Below, piece after piece: positions 30,438 through 39,456 of a stretch of 64,000 nucleotides of DNA. The stretch is from Symsagittifera roscoffensis (taxonomy: Eukaryota > Xenacoelomorpha > Acoela > Convolutidae). The stretch is taken from the NCBI RefSeq assembly GCF_963678635.1, contig NC_087069.1, forward strand, positions 18,328,660-18,392,659. The letters run 5' to 3'. Within the stretch, counting starts at the first letter, position 1. Every line of letters begins with the position of its first letter. The position numbers were made by a program, and so were the translations under genes. A model generated the notes under the pieces. It did not search any database. It was not told the DNA's origin and was given only the letters and a program-made list of their open reading frames with translations.

Positions 30438-32360
30438 ATGGGTGAAGTGGTGGATGCGACGAAGGAGGGGTCATTCAATAAAGTGGCACTGAGAGTAGTA
30501 TTCGCGTTGTCTCCGGGATATGCACATCTCCCGGATGGACTGAAATTCGTGTATGCAATTGTGGCCTTACTCTCGGAAGGAAAATATGATGTGATCATAT
30601 CAGCCCCGAATCGCATGATAGAAATGGAGAACCTGAGGCCACTTAAGGCTGAACTGCCTGCAGTCTGGTCAGATATCTCAAACGCGATGAGAGGATTCAA
30701 GGACCACGCGGTACACATGTTAGTGTTGGACGAAGTGCTGGGGTTGGAACTGTCCAATTTCAGTCGACAACTCAAACTGAAACCGGGAATAGACGACGAC
30801 CATCGAGTGATCGCGGCAATGTCCAACGACTTATGGTTCCGAGCAATGGAAGTGGCAGGTGAAGATACAAGAAGAAAAAATTCACTAGAGACGAGAGCTC
30901 ATCTGGAGGCGATGGTTCTGAGAACCAAGCCGGAAGCCAACCAGTGGCTACACCTGAACCCTAGAGTAGCGGCATTGGGTGCAGATGATTTTGAGCAAGG
31001 CCCCGTGATGATCACGAAGATACATGCCTACTTGTTGAAGGAGGTGAACCTGGCGGAAAATGCCGGAGAAAAGACCGCTGAGTTTGTAAACAGAATGTGT
31101 CAGATTACTCTGCAAACCTTCTGGACCCAGGAAGTGAAAGGACAGGAGGGCTTTGAAAGGACAGACAGCATGCTAGAAGGGTTGGGAGCCGGATGGACCG
31201 CGTCCTTCTTGGCAAAAAATTACCCGAAAGTCTCGCACTATTTGATAAAGGAAATCCTCCAAGCAGTAGTGAGAGTATCGATAGTGGAACTAATAGCCTT
31301 GTTCGTGACATTCGGAGCGGAGAGTTTCGTGAAAGGACCGGCGATGCTGCTCACCGATGGAATTCAGAACCTGCGGCTAGACGGACTTCTGACATGGATT
31401 GCAATTACCCACGGAAACTTGGGAGGACTAATGGAACTGGCACGTTGTCCAGAGCAGATGAAAGAGAGAGTGAGGAACTTGGATATGAAGAAATCCACGG
31501 ACTCGTGGAACAAGATAAGAGACCTGAGACACACTCTTATCCAGTATCTCTTACAACAAAATTGCTTTGGAACGGGAGAAGACGAGACGATTGAAAGAGA
31601 GGAGGATGTTAGACGACATGTTGGAGGCATGCCGCTGTTAACTGATCTGAGTTTGGCTATGAGAACCGATCCCTTTGCGCTGATCAGAGGAGTCACGGAG
31701 TTCGTGACAGTGATCTATGGACCAGCAGTCACGTTTGCGTTCCCTGACGTTAAAGTGGAAGCATATAGGAGGTCGGTGCTGCACCTGAACCTCATATCGG
31801 CAGTGGACGGTAGTACACTGAACTGGTGTGAGCAGCACACATTACGGGAGCTCATGAAAGAAGATCTGTTATTTGCGAAAATATCGGAGCCGGAGATGAC
31901 AGTAATCATTTTTGACGATCACTTCCGTGATCGCATGGGAGAAGTAGAAAGAGGACACATCGAGGTGTTTCCAAAGCTTTGGAATCTGAGACCCTATGAT
32001 AAAACGAATGGTGAAATAACCAGAGTGCCTCGTCTCACTGCAGCATATCACAAAGTGAGAGAAGAGACGAAGGACTGGGGCGGTTACAAGAAGCTGCCGG
32101 AGGCAATCCCTGAATTCCCTCTGATAAGAAGGATGTTGCTCGGAGCAGTCTCCGTGGTACAAACTCCTAGGTTGAGAGCATTCGAAACCAATGAAAGGAG
32201 AGTAGGAAATTTCGTGGGAACGATGGATCCATACTTTGTAGGGAGAAATGCCGCCGTGTTACAATACACACGATTTGCATACACGGATCAAGCGACGAGA
32301 AGGCGAATAAGCAACGCCGCTACTCCCAAGCCTGGAAGATTTGATGAGGAATGGAAGTGA
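30438..32360 (+). CDS. Large accessory protein, unknown function (duplicate copy 2)
   Basis: 640 codons, the same as the ORF at 27642-29564 except Val for Glu at residue 20 (ALRVVF against ALREVF). It is intact. If the element ever expressed the block as one polyprotein, this copy sits behind an extra terminator, since copy 1 ends in TGA and there are about 130 bp of non-coding sequence between. Function not recognised. Confidence 0.75.
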   Translation: MGEVVDATKEGSFNKVALRVVFALSPGYAHLPDGLKFVYAIVALLSEGKYDVIISAPNRMIEMENLRPLKAELPAVWSDISNAMRGFKDHAVHMLVLDEVLGLELSNFSRQLKLKPGIDDDHRVIAAMSNDLWFRAMEVAGEDTRRKNSLETRAHLEAMVLRTKPEANQWLHLNPRVAALGADDFEQGPVMITKIHAYLLKEVNLAENAGEKTAEFVNRMCQITLQTFWTQEVKGQEGFERTDSMLEGLGAGWTASFLAKNYPKVSHYLIKEILQAVVRVSIVELIALFVTFGAESFVKGPAMLLTDGIQNLRLDGLLTWIAITHGNLGGLMELARCPEQMKERVRNLDMKKSTDSWNKIRDLRHTLIQYLLQQNCFGTGEDETIEREEDVRRHVGGMPLLTDLSLAMRTDPFALIRGVTEFVTVIYGPAVTFAFPDVKVEAYRRSVLHLNLISAVDGSTLNWCEQHTLRELMKEDLLFAKISEPEMTVIIFDDHFRDRMGEVERGHIEVFPKLWNLRPYDKTNGEITRVPRLTAAYHKVREETKDWGGYKKLPEAIPEFPLIRRMLLGAVSVVQTPRLRAFETNERRVGNFVGTMDPYFVGRNAAVLQYTRFAYTDQATRRRISNAATPKPGRFDEEWK

Positions 32361-32514
32361 TTAAGCTTAGCTCCGATGAGGATGAGAGGCAGGACCGAAT
32401 TGCCTGAAGCCTCATTAATCCTGACTAGTGTAAAACAGGAGATGAAAGTGGGAGGAATATTGCAGACGAGAACCTTCCTAGCACCCTTCGGCTGCGAAGA
32501 AATCAAAGTGGTCC

Positions 32515-33069
32515 ATGGAGAAGAGGAAGATACCGAGATTCCAGGAAGAAGCCGACAATGACGAACCAGGACCATCGAGCCCGAACAAAGATAAGTCAGA
32601 AGGAAATGACGGACAGGGTGGAAGCCGTCAAACCGAAGAACCCATGCAACAAGATCAAGCTGGTGGGGAAGACGACAGGGCATCTACAGGAGGAACATCC
32701 AGCCTGGATTTCAATATCTTCAGTGATCTTGAGAACAATGCAGATACGTTGGAAACGACTGAGCCAGCGGATGAAGGCATCTCGACACTGGAGCCTCCGT
32801 CAGCCTTCATGGAAATGAAACGGAATTTGCCGGAGAGCAGCTCTCCTGGCAATTCAAGAAATAACGACCAGAGAATCCTCATGGAATCACCTCGGAGGAG
32901 AAGAATAGAGGCCTCAGCCAGAGTACCTTTCTTGGGAACGCTGCCCGAAGAAGAATGGGAAGTCATCACCGCGACCACGAGAGTAGGACGGGATGCAAAC
33001 TGGACAGAGTGGCGTTTATGGAAGAAGTCTGGACCGTGGTTCAAAGCTATGGGACCCAGTCTATTCTGA
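32515..33069 (+). CDS. Accessory ORF, disordered acidic protein, probably frameshifted into the next ORF
   Basis: 184 codons rich in Glu, Asp, Ser, Pro and Gln (for example EEADNDEPGPSSPNKDKSEG), so likely disordered. Its last ~35 residues overlap the start of the following ORF at 32955 in another frame. The switch of coding character near 32990-33010 suggests one original ORF broken by an indel. No domain is recognised. Confidence 0.55.
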   Translation: MEKRKIPRFQEEADNDEPGPSSPNKDKSEGNDGQGGSRQTEEPMQQDQAGGEDDRASTGGTSSLDFNIFSDLENNADTLETTEPADEGISTLEPPSAFMEMKRNLPESSSPGNSRNNDQRILMESPRRRRIEASARVPFLGTLPEEEWEVITATTRVGRDANWTEWRLWKKSGPWFKAMGPSLF

Positions 33070-33740
33070 AAACGGGTCTCAACCAACCCTTGATGAGAGA
33101 AGTACTTGACAAGCTTGATGAGTGTAAAGGGAGACTGAGTGAGTTGTTGATCGACTCAGCCACTGATGAGAGTGAAGCGAATTCTCCCATCAAGATGACA
33201 CCGCAGGACGATGAAGGAGAGGTGGTGTATCTGTCAAAAACCAGGAGAGGGACGATGCGATCAAAAACTGTGATTGATAAAATCAATGCGATGAAAATGA
33301 AGTTAGGCAGCAGAGTGATGCCGAGGAGAGTTGGAAAGACGAAAGTGGATTCAGAAATATCGATGAAAGCTGGTAACTCAGCAAAAAGGAAACGAGTTGA
33401 GGAGGTCATGGATTTGGGGCAAGGTGATTATCAACTGCCTGGCACAGATAAAATATTAACTGATATAGCGATGGTGCCACCCATTCTCATGGCGGGGATA
33501 AAGTCAACCGGTTATAAATCCAAAAGGAGTGACCACACTCTGACTGGAGCAACCTTAGAAATGGAAATACTCAGCCAATGTGGAGAGAGCAAGATGAAAG
33601 ACTTCAAGCCATCTCCCATGAATCACGGAAAGGGAAGTGTCGCAGGACAACTATCACCAGTGGAATATAACCGACTAACAGTGTCGGAGACTGTGTCGAT
33701 AGATGAACCCACCGGTGGATACATGGAGATGTTGGAATAG
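32955..33740 (+). CDS. Accessory ORF, unknown, continuation of the preceding frame
   Basis: 261 codons. After ~residue 15 the sequence looks coding (VAFMEEVWTVVQSYGTQ, MREVLDKLDECKGRLSELL: amphipathic helices), followed by a Lys/Arg-rich centre (KLGSRVMPRRVGKTK, SAKRKRVEE) that could bind nucleic acid or act as a nuclear signal. I do not recognise the family. The ORF ends 48 bp before the next, with no promoter between. Confidence 0.55.
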   Translation: MGSHHRDHESRTGCKLDRVAFMEEVWTVVQSYGTQSILKTGLNQPLMREVLDKLDECKGRLSELLIDSATDESEANSPIKMTPQDDEGEVVYLSKTRRGTMRSKTVIDKINAMKMKLGSRVMPRRVGKTKVDSEISMKAGNSAKRKRVEEVMDLGQGDYQLPGTDKILTDIAMVPPILMAGIKSTGYKSKRSDHTLTGATLEMEILSQCGESKMKDFKPSPMNHGKGSVAGQLSPVEYNRLTVSETVSIDEPTGGYMEMLE

Positions 33741-33788
33741 CGAAACTCGGCTAGAGGGTATGTAATGGCCCTGGAAGACGAATAAGCC

Positions 33789-36341
33789 ATGGAGGGTTAT
33801 CTGGAAACGATGTTGCAAGGCACCACCCTCAAGCAGAAGGCGTATGGAACTTTAGCGTCATCCGAGATGCAGGCGGAAACGATCGAGCAGTTAGTGAGCC
33901 TTCCATGGAAAGCAATAGTATTAAGGTATTTCGAAGAAGAAATGAGGACTACTCCAAAAATACATGCTCTCGTGGCAGTACCTTACGTAAGAACAGAGTT
34001 ACAGCTCAGGTTCGCCTGGTGCATGATGGGACTGACTCGCGAAGAGTATGATTCAGAAGAAAGGAAGAGGTCGAAAGAAGAGAAGGTTTTCCTTATGACG
34101 AATCTGAGGGTTCTGATAGTCCAGGAGGGAGCAGCAGTAGCGTGTGCGAAGCGGAGAGACGCTCTCTCTTTCATTCGATTCCTGTTAGAGCAGATTTCAG
34201 TACCTGCATTAAACACTTGTGTTAAAATGTTGAGGGAAGGCAATGAGCGAACGAAAGCCTTATTCTTGCTAGCACTGCTGGATATGCAGCAAAGTAAACC
34301 GATGAGGGTGAACATGAAAGAACCTGAGGAATTGGAACCCATGAAAAAGATAGACGAAATCAGGAGATTCTCAAACAAGGAGCTGAGACTCACTAAAGAA
34401 TCTATGGGAGCATTGCCGAAATCCAGTGAATACTGTGGACTGATCAAGAAGAAATCGTATGGCTATGTATCCGGGATCATAGGGATCGCGTACAATCCTT
34501 TCCTGAGTGAAGACATACGCGATTGCTTCTTCGATTATGAGCAGGCGGTGTTGCTAAGATTCTGGACGTCCAGAATTGTAACGATTAAGAGCGTTAACAA
34601 TCCACAGGCCAAATTGGGACTGGTCTTGGAAGAAGAGGTGACTGCACCTTCTTTACCAAAATCCGACAAAAGAGTGGAGTTTGGGCTGGGATTCTCCGAT
34701 GAATTACTGAGAACGAGCTTGATGACAGTGTGGGAATTGATGAGGCCATCATGGTGTCCTAGTCCCAACGCTGACTCAATATTACGGGCGACGCAAGACG
34801 TACAGAGGGAACTGAATGCGGACTGTAACCTGCGTGACCTCAACATCATATATAATGTGATGATAACAGCCTCTAAGAGCAACGGAGAAGATAAAGTGGA
34901 GTTGCCTGGCTGGGGACCAGAAGACTGGGTCAAACCTGGTAGCTGTCTGGCGGAAGTCTGTGGACTGGAGGGTCACGTTTGTGGAGGTCTGGACTGTGTG
35001 AAGACCCTGGAGAAACAACACAAGCATTTGACGGTATTGTTTGGAAACGTAGTGATGAAAGCAAGAACGGAAACGGAACTGATAGCAGATTGCCATGGAG
35101 GAACCGATGTGAATCTAGTGACTGCACTAGGATTCTACAGCATGTTTGGTTCATTAGAGTCACTATTGAATCTGGAACAGAAACATGAGATGGTCACAGC
35201 CATCAGCGTAGAAGTATTCCCAGGAGTTCTGCAGACTGAGCAGAAATACATAGGAAAATGGAGGGAAGCAATCGAGACGGAAATGAACATCAGACACAGC
35301 GAGACGTATGGTAGACCATCAGGGGCACGATATTTGGTGGGTTCAACTTTGGCTCCAATGTGCAAGAGCAGATACCCTGTACATTTCGTAGCTGTGGACG
35401 TGAAGAGTACAAGAACGATTGTGGATCAAGCCTTCTCAGTGCCGAAGAGTGTGAGACTGGCGACAATGTCCGAGAAGTCTCACGAGTTACTATGTAAGAT
35501 GTTCTCAGCAGTTCCAGAGAGAACCAAAAAAGAATTGGAGTCAATACTAGGAAAGAAGTTCATGGGATATGTGAGCGGGAACTTCAGTGACTTCGAGAGA
35601 CAGAAACAGAGAGGATCAACTGTCACAGATTACAATGCAGTAGATGAGAATGATGAAGTCCACCGAGTGATGTTGGAAGTGGAACCATTGCTGGAAGCTT
35701 CGGGAAAACGTAGTTGGAGGAGCATCATGTTGACGCATGACGAGTTTCCTTGTCACTGCTTGCTGCAGACCTGGTGGTATCCCAAGCGTAGTAATCTGAT
35801 GTTGATCTGGGACTCTGGAGAGCTGCGCTCCATGAGTTTACCAGATTCATCACAGCCCGTAACAATAGTGATAGTGGGAGTTATGATGGCGATACGATGG
35901 CTGGAAGCTCATGTGAGAGAAAATAACAGACAGGAGGCACCGACAAGAGAACAGTTGCGGAAGTTAGATTGTCTAAAAGATCTAGATCTTTTTGAGACAA
36001 TGTGCAAAGTTCTAAGCATTCCGATGGAAGTGAAGAAGATATGGGCAAGAAAACGATTGATGCCATGGTTCAGAGCTAACATGACTGCATGGTTGTACGA
36101 GTATGCGAAAAAGCATATGTCGAAGCATGTCAGAGTGTATAGTGAATATCAGCTGGACATTGGAGCAGGAGCTTTCAAGCGAGCTCTCGTGACTCATCGG
36201 AATGCAGTGACCACCGCTGTGAAAAGAATTTCCAGGACGAGTGAACGTAGTGATGCTGAAAACAGAGATGCTGAAAGAAGATTTGGAGAGAAACGTGACG
36301 TTGTGTCTCCACAACAGCTTCTGCAGGAACAGAGAATCTAA
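33789..36341 (+). CDS. Largest single accessory ORF, 850 aa, unknown function
   Basis: An uninterrupted frame with balanced composition and alternating helices and strands, so almost certainly a folded protein. Cysteines and histidines cluster around residues 385-410 (GSCLAEVCGLEGHVCGGLDC, then KHLTVLF), possibly a metal site. The C-terminus is strongly basic and charged (RTSERSDAENRDAERRFGEK). No membrane anchor or signal peptide is evident, so it does not look like an envelope glycoprotein. No family recognised. Confidence 0.7.
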   Translation: MEGYLETMLQGTTLKQKAYGTLASSEMQAETIEQLVSLPWKAIVLRYFEEEMRTTPKIHALVAVPYVRTELQLRFAWCMMGLTREEYDSEERKRSKEEKVFLMTNLRVLIVQEGAAVACAKRRDALSFIRFLLEQISVPALNTCVKMLREGNERTKALFLLALLDMQQSKPMRVNMKEPEELEPMKKIDEIRRFSNKELRLTKESMGALPKSSEYCGLIKKKSYGYVSGIIGIAYNPFLSEDIRDCFFDYEQAVLLRFWTSRIVTIKSVNNPQAKLGLVLEEEVTAPSLPKSDKRVEFGLGFSDELLRTSLMTVWELMRPSWCPSPNADSILRATQDVQRELNADCNLRDLNIIYNVMITASKSNGEDKVELPGWGPEDWVKPGSCLAEVCGLEGHVCGGLDCVKTLEKQHKHLTVLFGNVVMKARTETELIADCHGGTDVNLVTALGFYSMFGSLESLLNLEQKHEMVTAISVEVFPGVLQTEQKYIGKWREAIETEMNIRHSETYGRPSGARYLVGSTLAPMCKSRYPVHFVAVDVKSTRTIVDQAFSVPKSVRLATMSEKSHELLCKMFSAVPERTKKELESILGKKFMGYVSGNFSDFERQKQRGSTVTDYNAVDENDEVHRVMLEVEPLLEASGKRSWRSIMLTHDEFPCHCLLQTWWYPKRSNLMLIWDSGELRSMSLPDSSQPVTIVIVGVMMAIRWLEAHVRENNRQEAPTREQLRKLDCLKDLDLFETMCKVLSIPMEVKKIWARKRLMPWFRANMTAWLYEYAKKHMSKHVRVYSEYQLDIGAGAFKRALVTHRNAVTTAVKRISRTSERSDAENRDAERRFGEKRDVVSPQQLLQEQRI

Positions 36342-36495
36342 CGTGGATCCCCTACCTTGCTGCAAACAGAGGGTAGAAGAGCAGAAGTGTTGTAGGACGG
36401 CTTCCAGCAGCGTCAGGATAGCTAACGACGTGTTACAAGATACGGAGACTGAGAGTGCAGAGTCAGTATCACAGGAGGAAGAAATGGAGCATTGA
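36241..36495 (+). CDS. Possible frameshifted C-terminal extension of the 850-aa ORF
   Basis: 84 codons from a GTG, overlapping the end of the 850-codon frame by 100 bp. The part past 36341 has two Cys pairs (LPCCKQ and QKCCRT) and an acidic tail (DTETESAESVSQEEEMEH), unlike random sequence. It may be a tail shifted out of frame, or chance. Confidence 0.3.
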   Translation: MNVVMLKTEMLKEDLERNVTLCLHNSFCRNRESNVDPLPCCKQRVEEQKCCRTASSSVRIANDVLQDTETESAESVSQEEEMEH

Positions 36496-37314
36496 CGAAT
36501 GATCGAAAAACAAGATAAAAAAGAGACGAAATTAGAAGAATTTAAAAGTTTTAGAACTTCTAAACGAAGAAAAAAGAAGAAAACAAAGGAGTGATGAAGA
36601 AAAGTTAAAACTCAGAATTGTTTTATGTGTGTGAAAAACTCAAGTGAGAAACCAAGCAACCAAGTTGTAATTGAAAACTGAAACATTAAGTTGAGTTTTG
36701 AAATTGTTGCATTTATAAATTTGCATTTTGATTTTAGTTGAAGTGGCTTTAGAGACACTCACTTACTATTTATTTAGGAAGGCTTAAGTGAAGGAGTATA
36801 TTTAAATATTCCAGCCTGCATGACTGTTTTTAATCAGCTAGGAGAACTGATCACTTTGTGGTGACATGGGAGGCTTGAGTAATCTCTCGAAGAGGGAGAT
36901 TGTTTCATTGTTCTTTCTAACCACAGAGTTTCTTAGTTTTAATATTCAGGACAATAACAAGCAAGATTTCCGAAGGGAAGAAGCATAGTGGGATAATTTT
37001 AGCTTGTTGGTTGGCAGGACTGTCCTGCAAGCCAACACCTTTTAAATCTAAGAGAAAAAGTTTTAATCGGGACATTGACACTGGAAGTCAGAAAATATGT
37101 TTTATCTTAGGTCATATCCTCAATGTGCAGACTCATGAAAGAATTTGAAGGCTATAATGATGTAGTATGATGCCATTTATATTCTGCAGTGAGTCGATGT
37201 GACGTGGATAAAAGTAATTTCGTGCATTTTGTAAATTCTGTTCGATGACACTGTATCTATTTTACGATCATTGCGTGGTTCAATGAGGACATTGACCGGA
37301 CTGTCCGGGGAGTA
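36496..37314 (+). other. 3' untranslated region of the giant element
   Basis: About 820 bp, A-rich, without an ORF. The bases right before the 3' LTR read GGACTGTCCGGGGAGTA. GGGGAG is a short purine block that may be the end of a polypurine tract priming plus-strand synthesis. The TGTCCGGGGA phrase also occurs several times inside pol. Confidence 0.5.
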
Positions 37315-37935
37315 TGTGACATTCGACCAGAATGTGAAGAATGCAAACTCTGCAGAATTCAAATTTTTGGCAGCGAGCCTTCCGGATTGGTGATTATTAA
37401 GAATTAAGAACGTTATTGGAACGATTGGCCAAACGGTGAGAGCTAGAATATTCTGGTATTTTGAAATTTTGAAAATTCGAATTATGAAGACATATTTCTG
37501 AGAAACGTCAGAAACGGCCATTTTGGCAGAAAAGCTAGAAAACAACAGAACAACACTAGTTGAGCGGACGAGAAGTACGAAAATTGTGAGAAAAAACAAT
37601 AGCAGATTGCAGAAATAGCAGGGAACACTCCGAGTTGCAACTATTGTGTCGCTACAATAGTTGCAAGGCCGTTGCAGACAACGGTGAAGGGTGGAGGACA
37701 GCCTTCCGGATTAAGAAGAAGTCAAGATTAGCGAGCTTGATTCAGTGGATTCAAGAATCCGGAAGGGTTTCGGGACTGGAACTTTTAGCTTGTTATATAA
37801 ACTTTTAGCTTCATGTCATGTCCTGATTTGAATTTAATTAACATCTAGATTCATTTTGATAAGGATGAGAAGCTAGGAGTTGGGGGAAAGGGTTGATCCA
37901 TCTTCGATGGAGATGATGATTTTATCTACTGAACA
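37315..37935 (+). repeat. 3' LTR of the giant element
   Basis: 621 bp, TGTGACATTC...GAACA, the same length as the 5' LTR and about 98% identical by eye. It keeps the TATA-like box at 37796-37801 and the stem-forming pair 37702-37712 / 37756-37766. The flank after it (AAAACAATAATAATA) does not repeat the five bases before the 5' LTR. Confidence 0.92.
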
Positions 37936-38241
37936 AAAACAATAATAATATAATAAATAGTAGTAGGCCTGTTTTTAGGAGTGACCTCGTGGTCTGGGGA
38001 TACTGAGACCCAGCCATGAGCTCACTACTTCTGCATGTAATCTAGTTAATTTGAGTGTTTTGACCGAAGCCGAAAGCAGTAACGTTTTTGTCGACCCGAT
38101 GTTGGAAAAGACCACCGAAAAGTACTGGCTTGGTAGGGACGGTGAAAAGCATGCAAAGCTCTGTTTAGACGTTAGCCAGTCGTCTTAAGATTTAGTTTTG
38201 TTTTCCGTCGATATGTATCTTCCGGGCGAATGTTACAAAAC
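37936..38241. other. Short intergenic stretch, nothing recognised
   Basis: About 300 bp between the 3' LTR and the next ORF, starting with an AAT-rich low-complexity tract. No ORF, tRNA or known repeat is seen. Confidence 0.5.
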
Positions 38242-38874
38242 TCACAATTTATTTCTGTTCTCGTTTCCTTCGTGCTTCTCGTTGTTTTTTGACGGTTTCT
38301 TTTTCTTCTTTAAGATATCACTCAAGTTGCTATTGTTGTTTAGTATTATAGCTAAAGTTTTGATTCCAAGTGCGGTTTCTTGATGCAATTCTCTGTATCC
38401 TTCAAGTAGATCTTTGTCCTGTTGTTTAGAATTTGAAATTATGTGTGTTGTAACTTGAACAACTGGTATCGGAAGTTTCTTTAGATCTTCAAGAATATAG
38501 GGTGCACCGTCTCTCTGACAATAGACAAGGCCTTCAATTCGAGGATGTGAATTGATTAGGGGTTTGATTTCTGATACTAGTTGATTGGCAGTAAGGGGAG
38601 TCCTTGGATTGAATGGATGTTTTGAAATCGAATTGTTTATTACGTCGTGCCAGATAATTACAGACTCGTTTCTATTAATTTCGTCTCTCAAGATGTTTCG
38701 TACGATTTTATTCGATTTCGATTTGGGATGAAACGTTACTCCCTTGTAATGAATGACGTCTTCTTGCAGTTCCTCGTTTCCTCCTACTGATGCCCAATCT
38801 TCAAGTGCCAGATGTAATGAGCTCGCTCCAATAATCACAACCATGAAAAAGGGGTCACCACGGCTACCCCACAA
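38242..38874 (-). CDS. Orphan ~210-aa ORF with SGNH-like block pattern, probably transposon-derived
   Basis: 210 intact codons. The N-terminus MVVIIGASSLHLAL resembles block I of an SGNH hydrolase with GASS instead of GDSL, and SVIIWHDVINNSISKH sits where block III would lie; GLVYCQRDGAP follows. The C-terminus is Lys-rich and low complexity (ILKKKKKPSKNNEKHE). My best guess is a degenerate SGNH-fold protein carried by a retroelement, but this is weak. It sits between the LTR element and the R2-like elements on the opposite strand to the GGT7-like gene, without a visible promoter. Confidence 0.5.
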   Translation of the reverse strand: MWGSRGDPFFMVVIIGASSLHLALEDWASVGGNEELQEDVIHYKGVTFHPKSKSNKIVRNILRDEINRNESVIIWHDVINNSISKHPFNPRTPLTANQLVSEIKPLINSHPRIEGLVYCQRDGAPYILEDLKKLPIPVVQVTTHIISNSKQQDKDLLEGYRELHQETALGIKTLAIILNNNSNLSDILKKKKKPSKNNEKHEGNENRNKL

Positions 38875-38929
38875 ATCATATAACCTGAAACTATTTAATA
38901 ACTATTTGATGACTATATTCATTGATGAC

Positions 38930-38975
38930 AATGTTCATTCTGAATGAACATTGATGACAATGTTCATTCTATCTT
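38930..38975. repeat. Palindrome plus direct repeat at an element boundary
   Basis: AATGTTCATTC-T-GAATGAACATT is an 11-bp inverted repeat with a 1-base centre. GATGACAATGTTCATTCT occurs twice, flanking it. It marks the edge between the orphan ORF region and the R2-like RT fragment, consistent with a fold-back junction. Confidence 0.75.
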
Positions 38976-39250
38976 GTCTCTTACTTGTAAACTTGGAGGC
39001 CTTGATATTCTTGACTTGAAGCCGCTCTCCTTCTCCTGCCATGCGTCTTACAATTCCACGCGCGACATTCAAGATGCAAATCTTGTTTCTGATCCCGAAA
39101 AACGTTTGTCCGAGTCGTGTCTGTTTTTTTTTCGACAAGCTTGGCAAAGATTTTCGAACCGTTGACCCTAGGCGTCAACGGGCTTGGCATCAACCTCTCA
39201 TGCAGCTACAACAGCAGAATGTTATTGAAAATGGAGATGTTTGAGCTATC
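38944..39250 (+). pseudogene. R2-like RT fragment, post-RT region (left part of a split copy)
   Basis: + strand frames read LSLTCKLGGLDILDLKPLS, equivalent to AAKGGLGVSSARLLALP in the RT at 40312-41715. A later, shifted frame reads RRQRAWHQPLMQLQQQN. This is the region between thumb and C-terminal domain of the same family, and its continuation lies at about 41765-42150, beyond the opposite-strand element. The pieces look like one old copy split by an insertion. Frameshifts make it non-functional. Confidence 0.6.
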
Positions 39251-39456
39251 TCGTGTATCAAAGGAACTACATGTAGAGGTATAGATAACCAGAAGGTCAA
39301 AAGTATCATAGTAACCGAGGTTACAGTCATGAGTCCCTTCATCATGTATTCCAGTCAAAATCCTTGGAATTTTCTAGATATGGAAGTGATAATGATAAAA
39401 GAAGATGTCAAGTGTTTAAGTCCTTTTCATTTAAAATCGATACGGGTTACGCTTCT

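Larger units (their letters stand above)
29689..32484 (+). repeat. Tandem duplication, copy 2 (2796 bp)
   Basis: Second copy of 26893-29688. It holds the C-terminal 222 codons of the SGNH ORF and a second full copy of the 640-codon ORF, then continues into unique sequence at 32485 (CCTTCGGCTGCG). The near identity shows the duplication is far younger than the split of the two LTRs. Confidence 0.93.
12060..37935 (+). mobile_element. Giant (25.9 kb) Ty3/gypsy LTR retrotransposon with accessory genes
   Basis: It is bounded by two direct 621-bp repeats that begin TGTGACATTC and end in CA. All long ORFs between them are on the + strand: gag, pol (protease, RNase H, integrase, macrodomain-like tail), then about 12 kb of accessory ORFs, one with an SGNH hydrolase domain. 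Typical Ty3/gypsy elements are 5-8 kb. The RT core is missing from this copy and a 2796-bp block is tandemly duplicated, so the unduplicated, undeleted ancestor would have been about 24 kb. Flanks (TTAAA before, AAAAC after) give no convincing target-site duplication beyond a shared AAA. That leaves open a rearrangement, or recombination between two elements. Confidence 0.88.

Noticed and set aside
33789-36341. Envelope glycoprotein as the 850-aa ORF
   Set aside because: No signal peptide, no transmembrane anchor, no furin-like site or N-glycosylation clustering that I can see.
36241-36495. Firm call of a separate small gene after the 850-aa ORF
   Set aside because: It starts only at GTG and overlaps the larger frame; kept as a low-confidence possible frameshifted tail.
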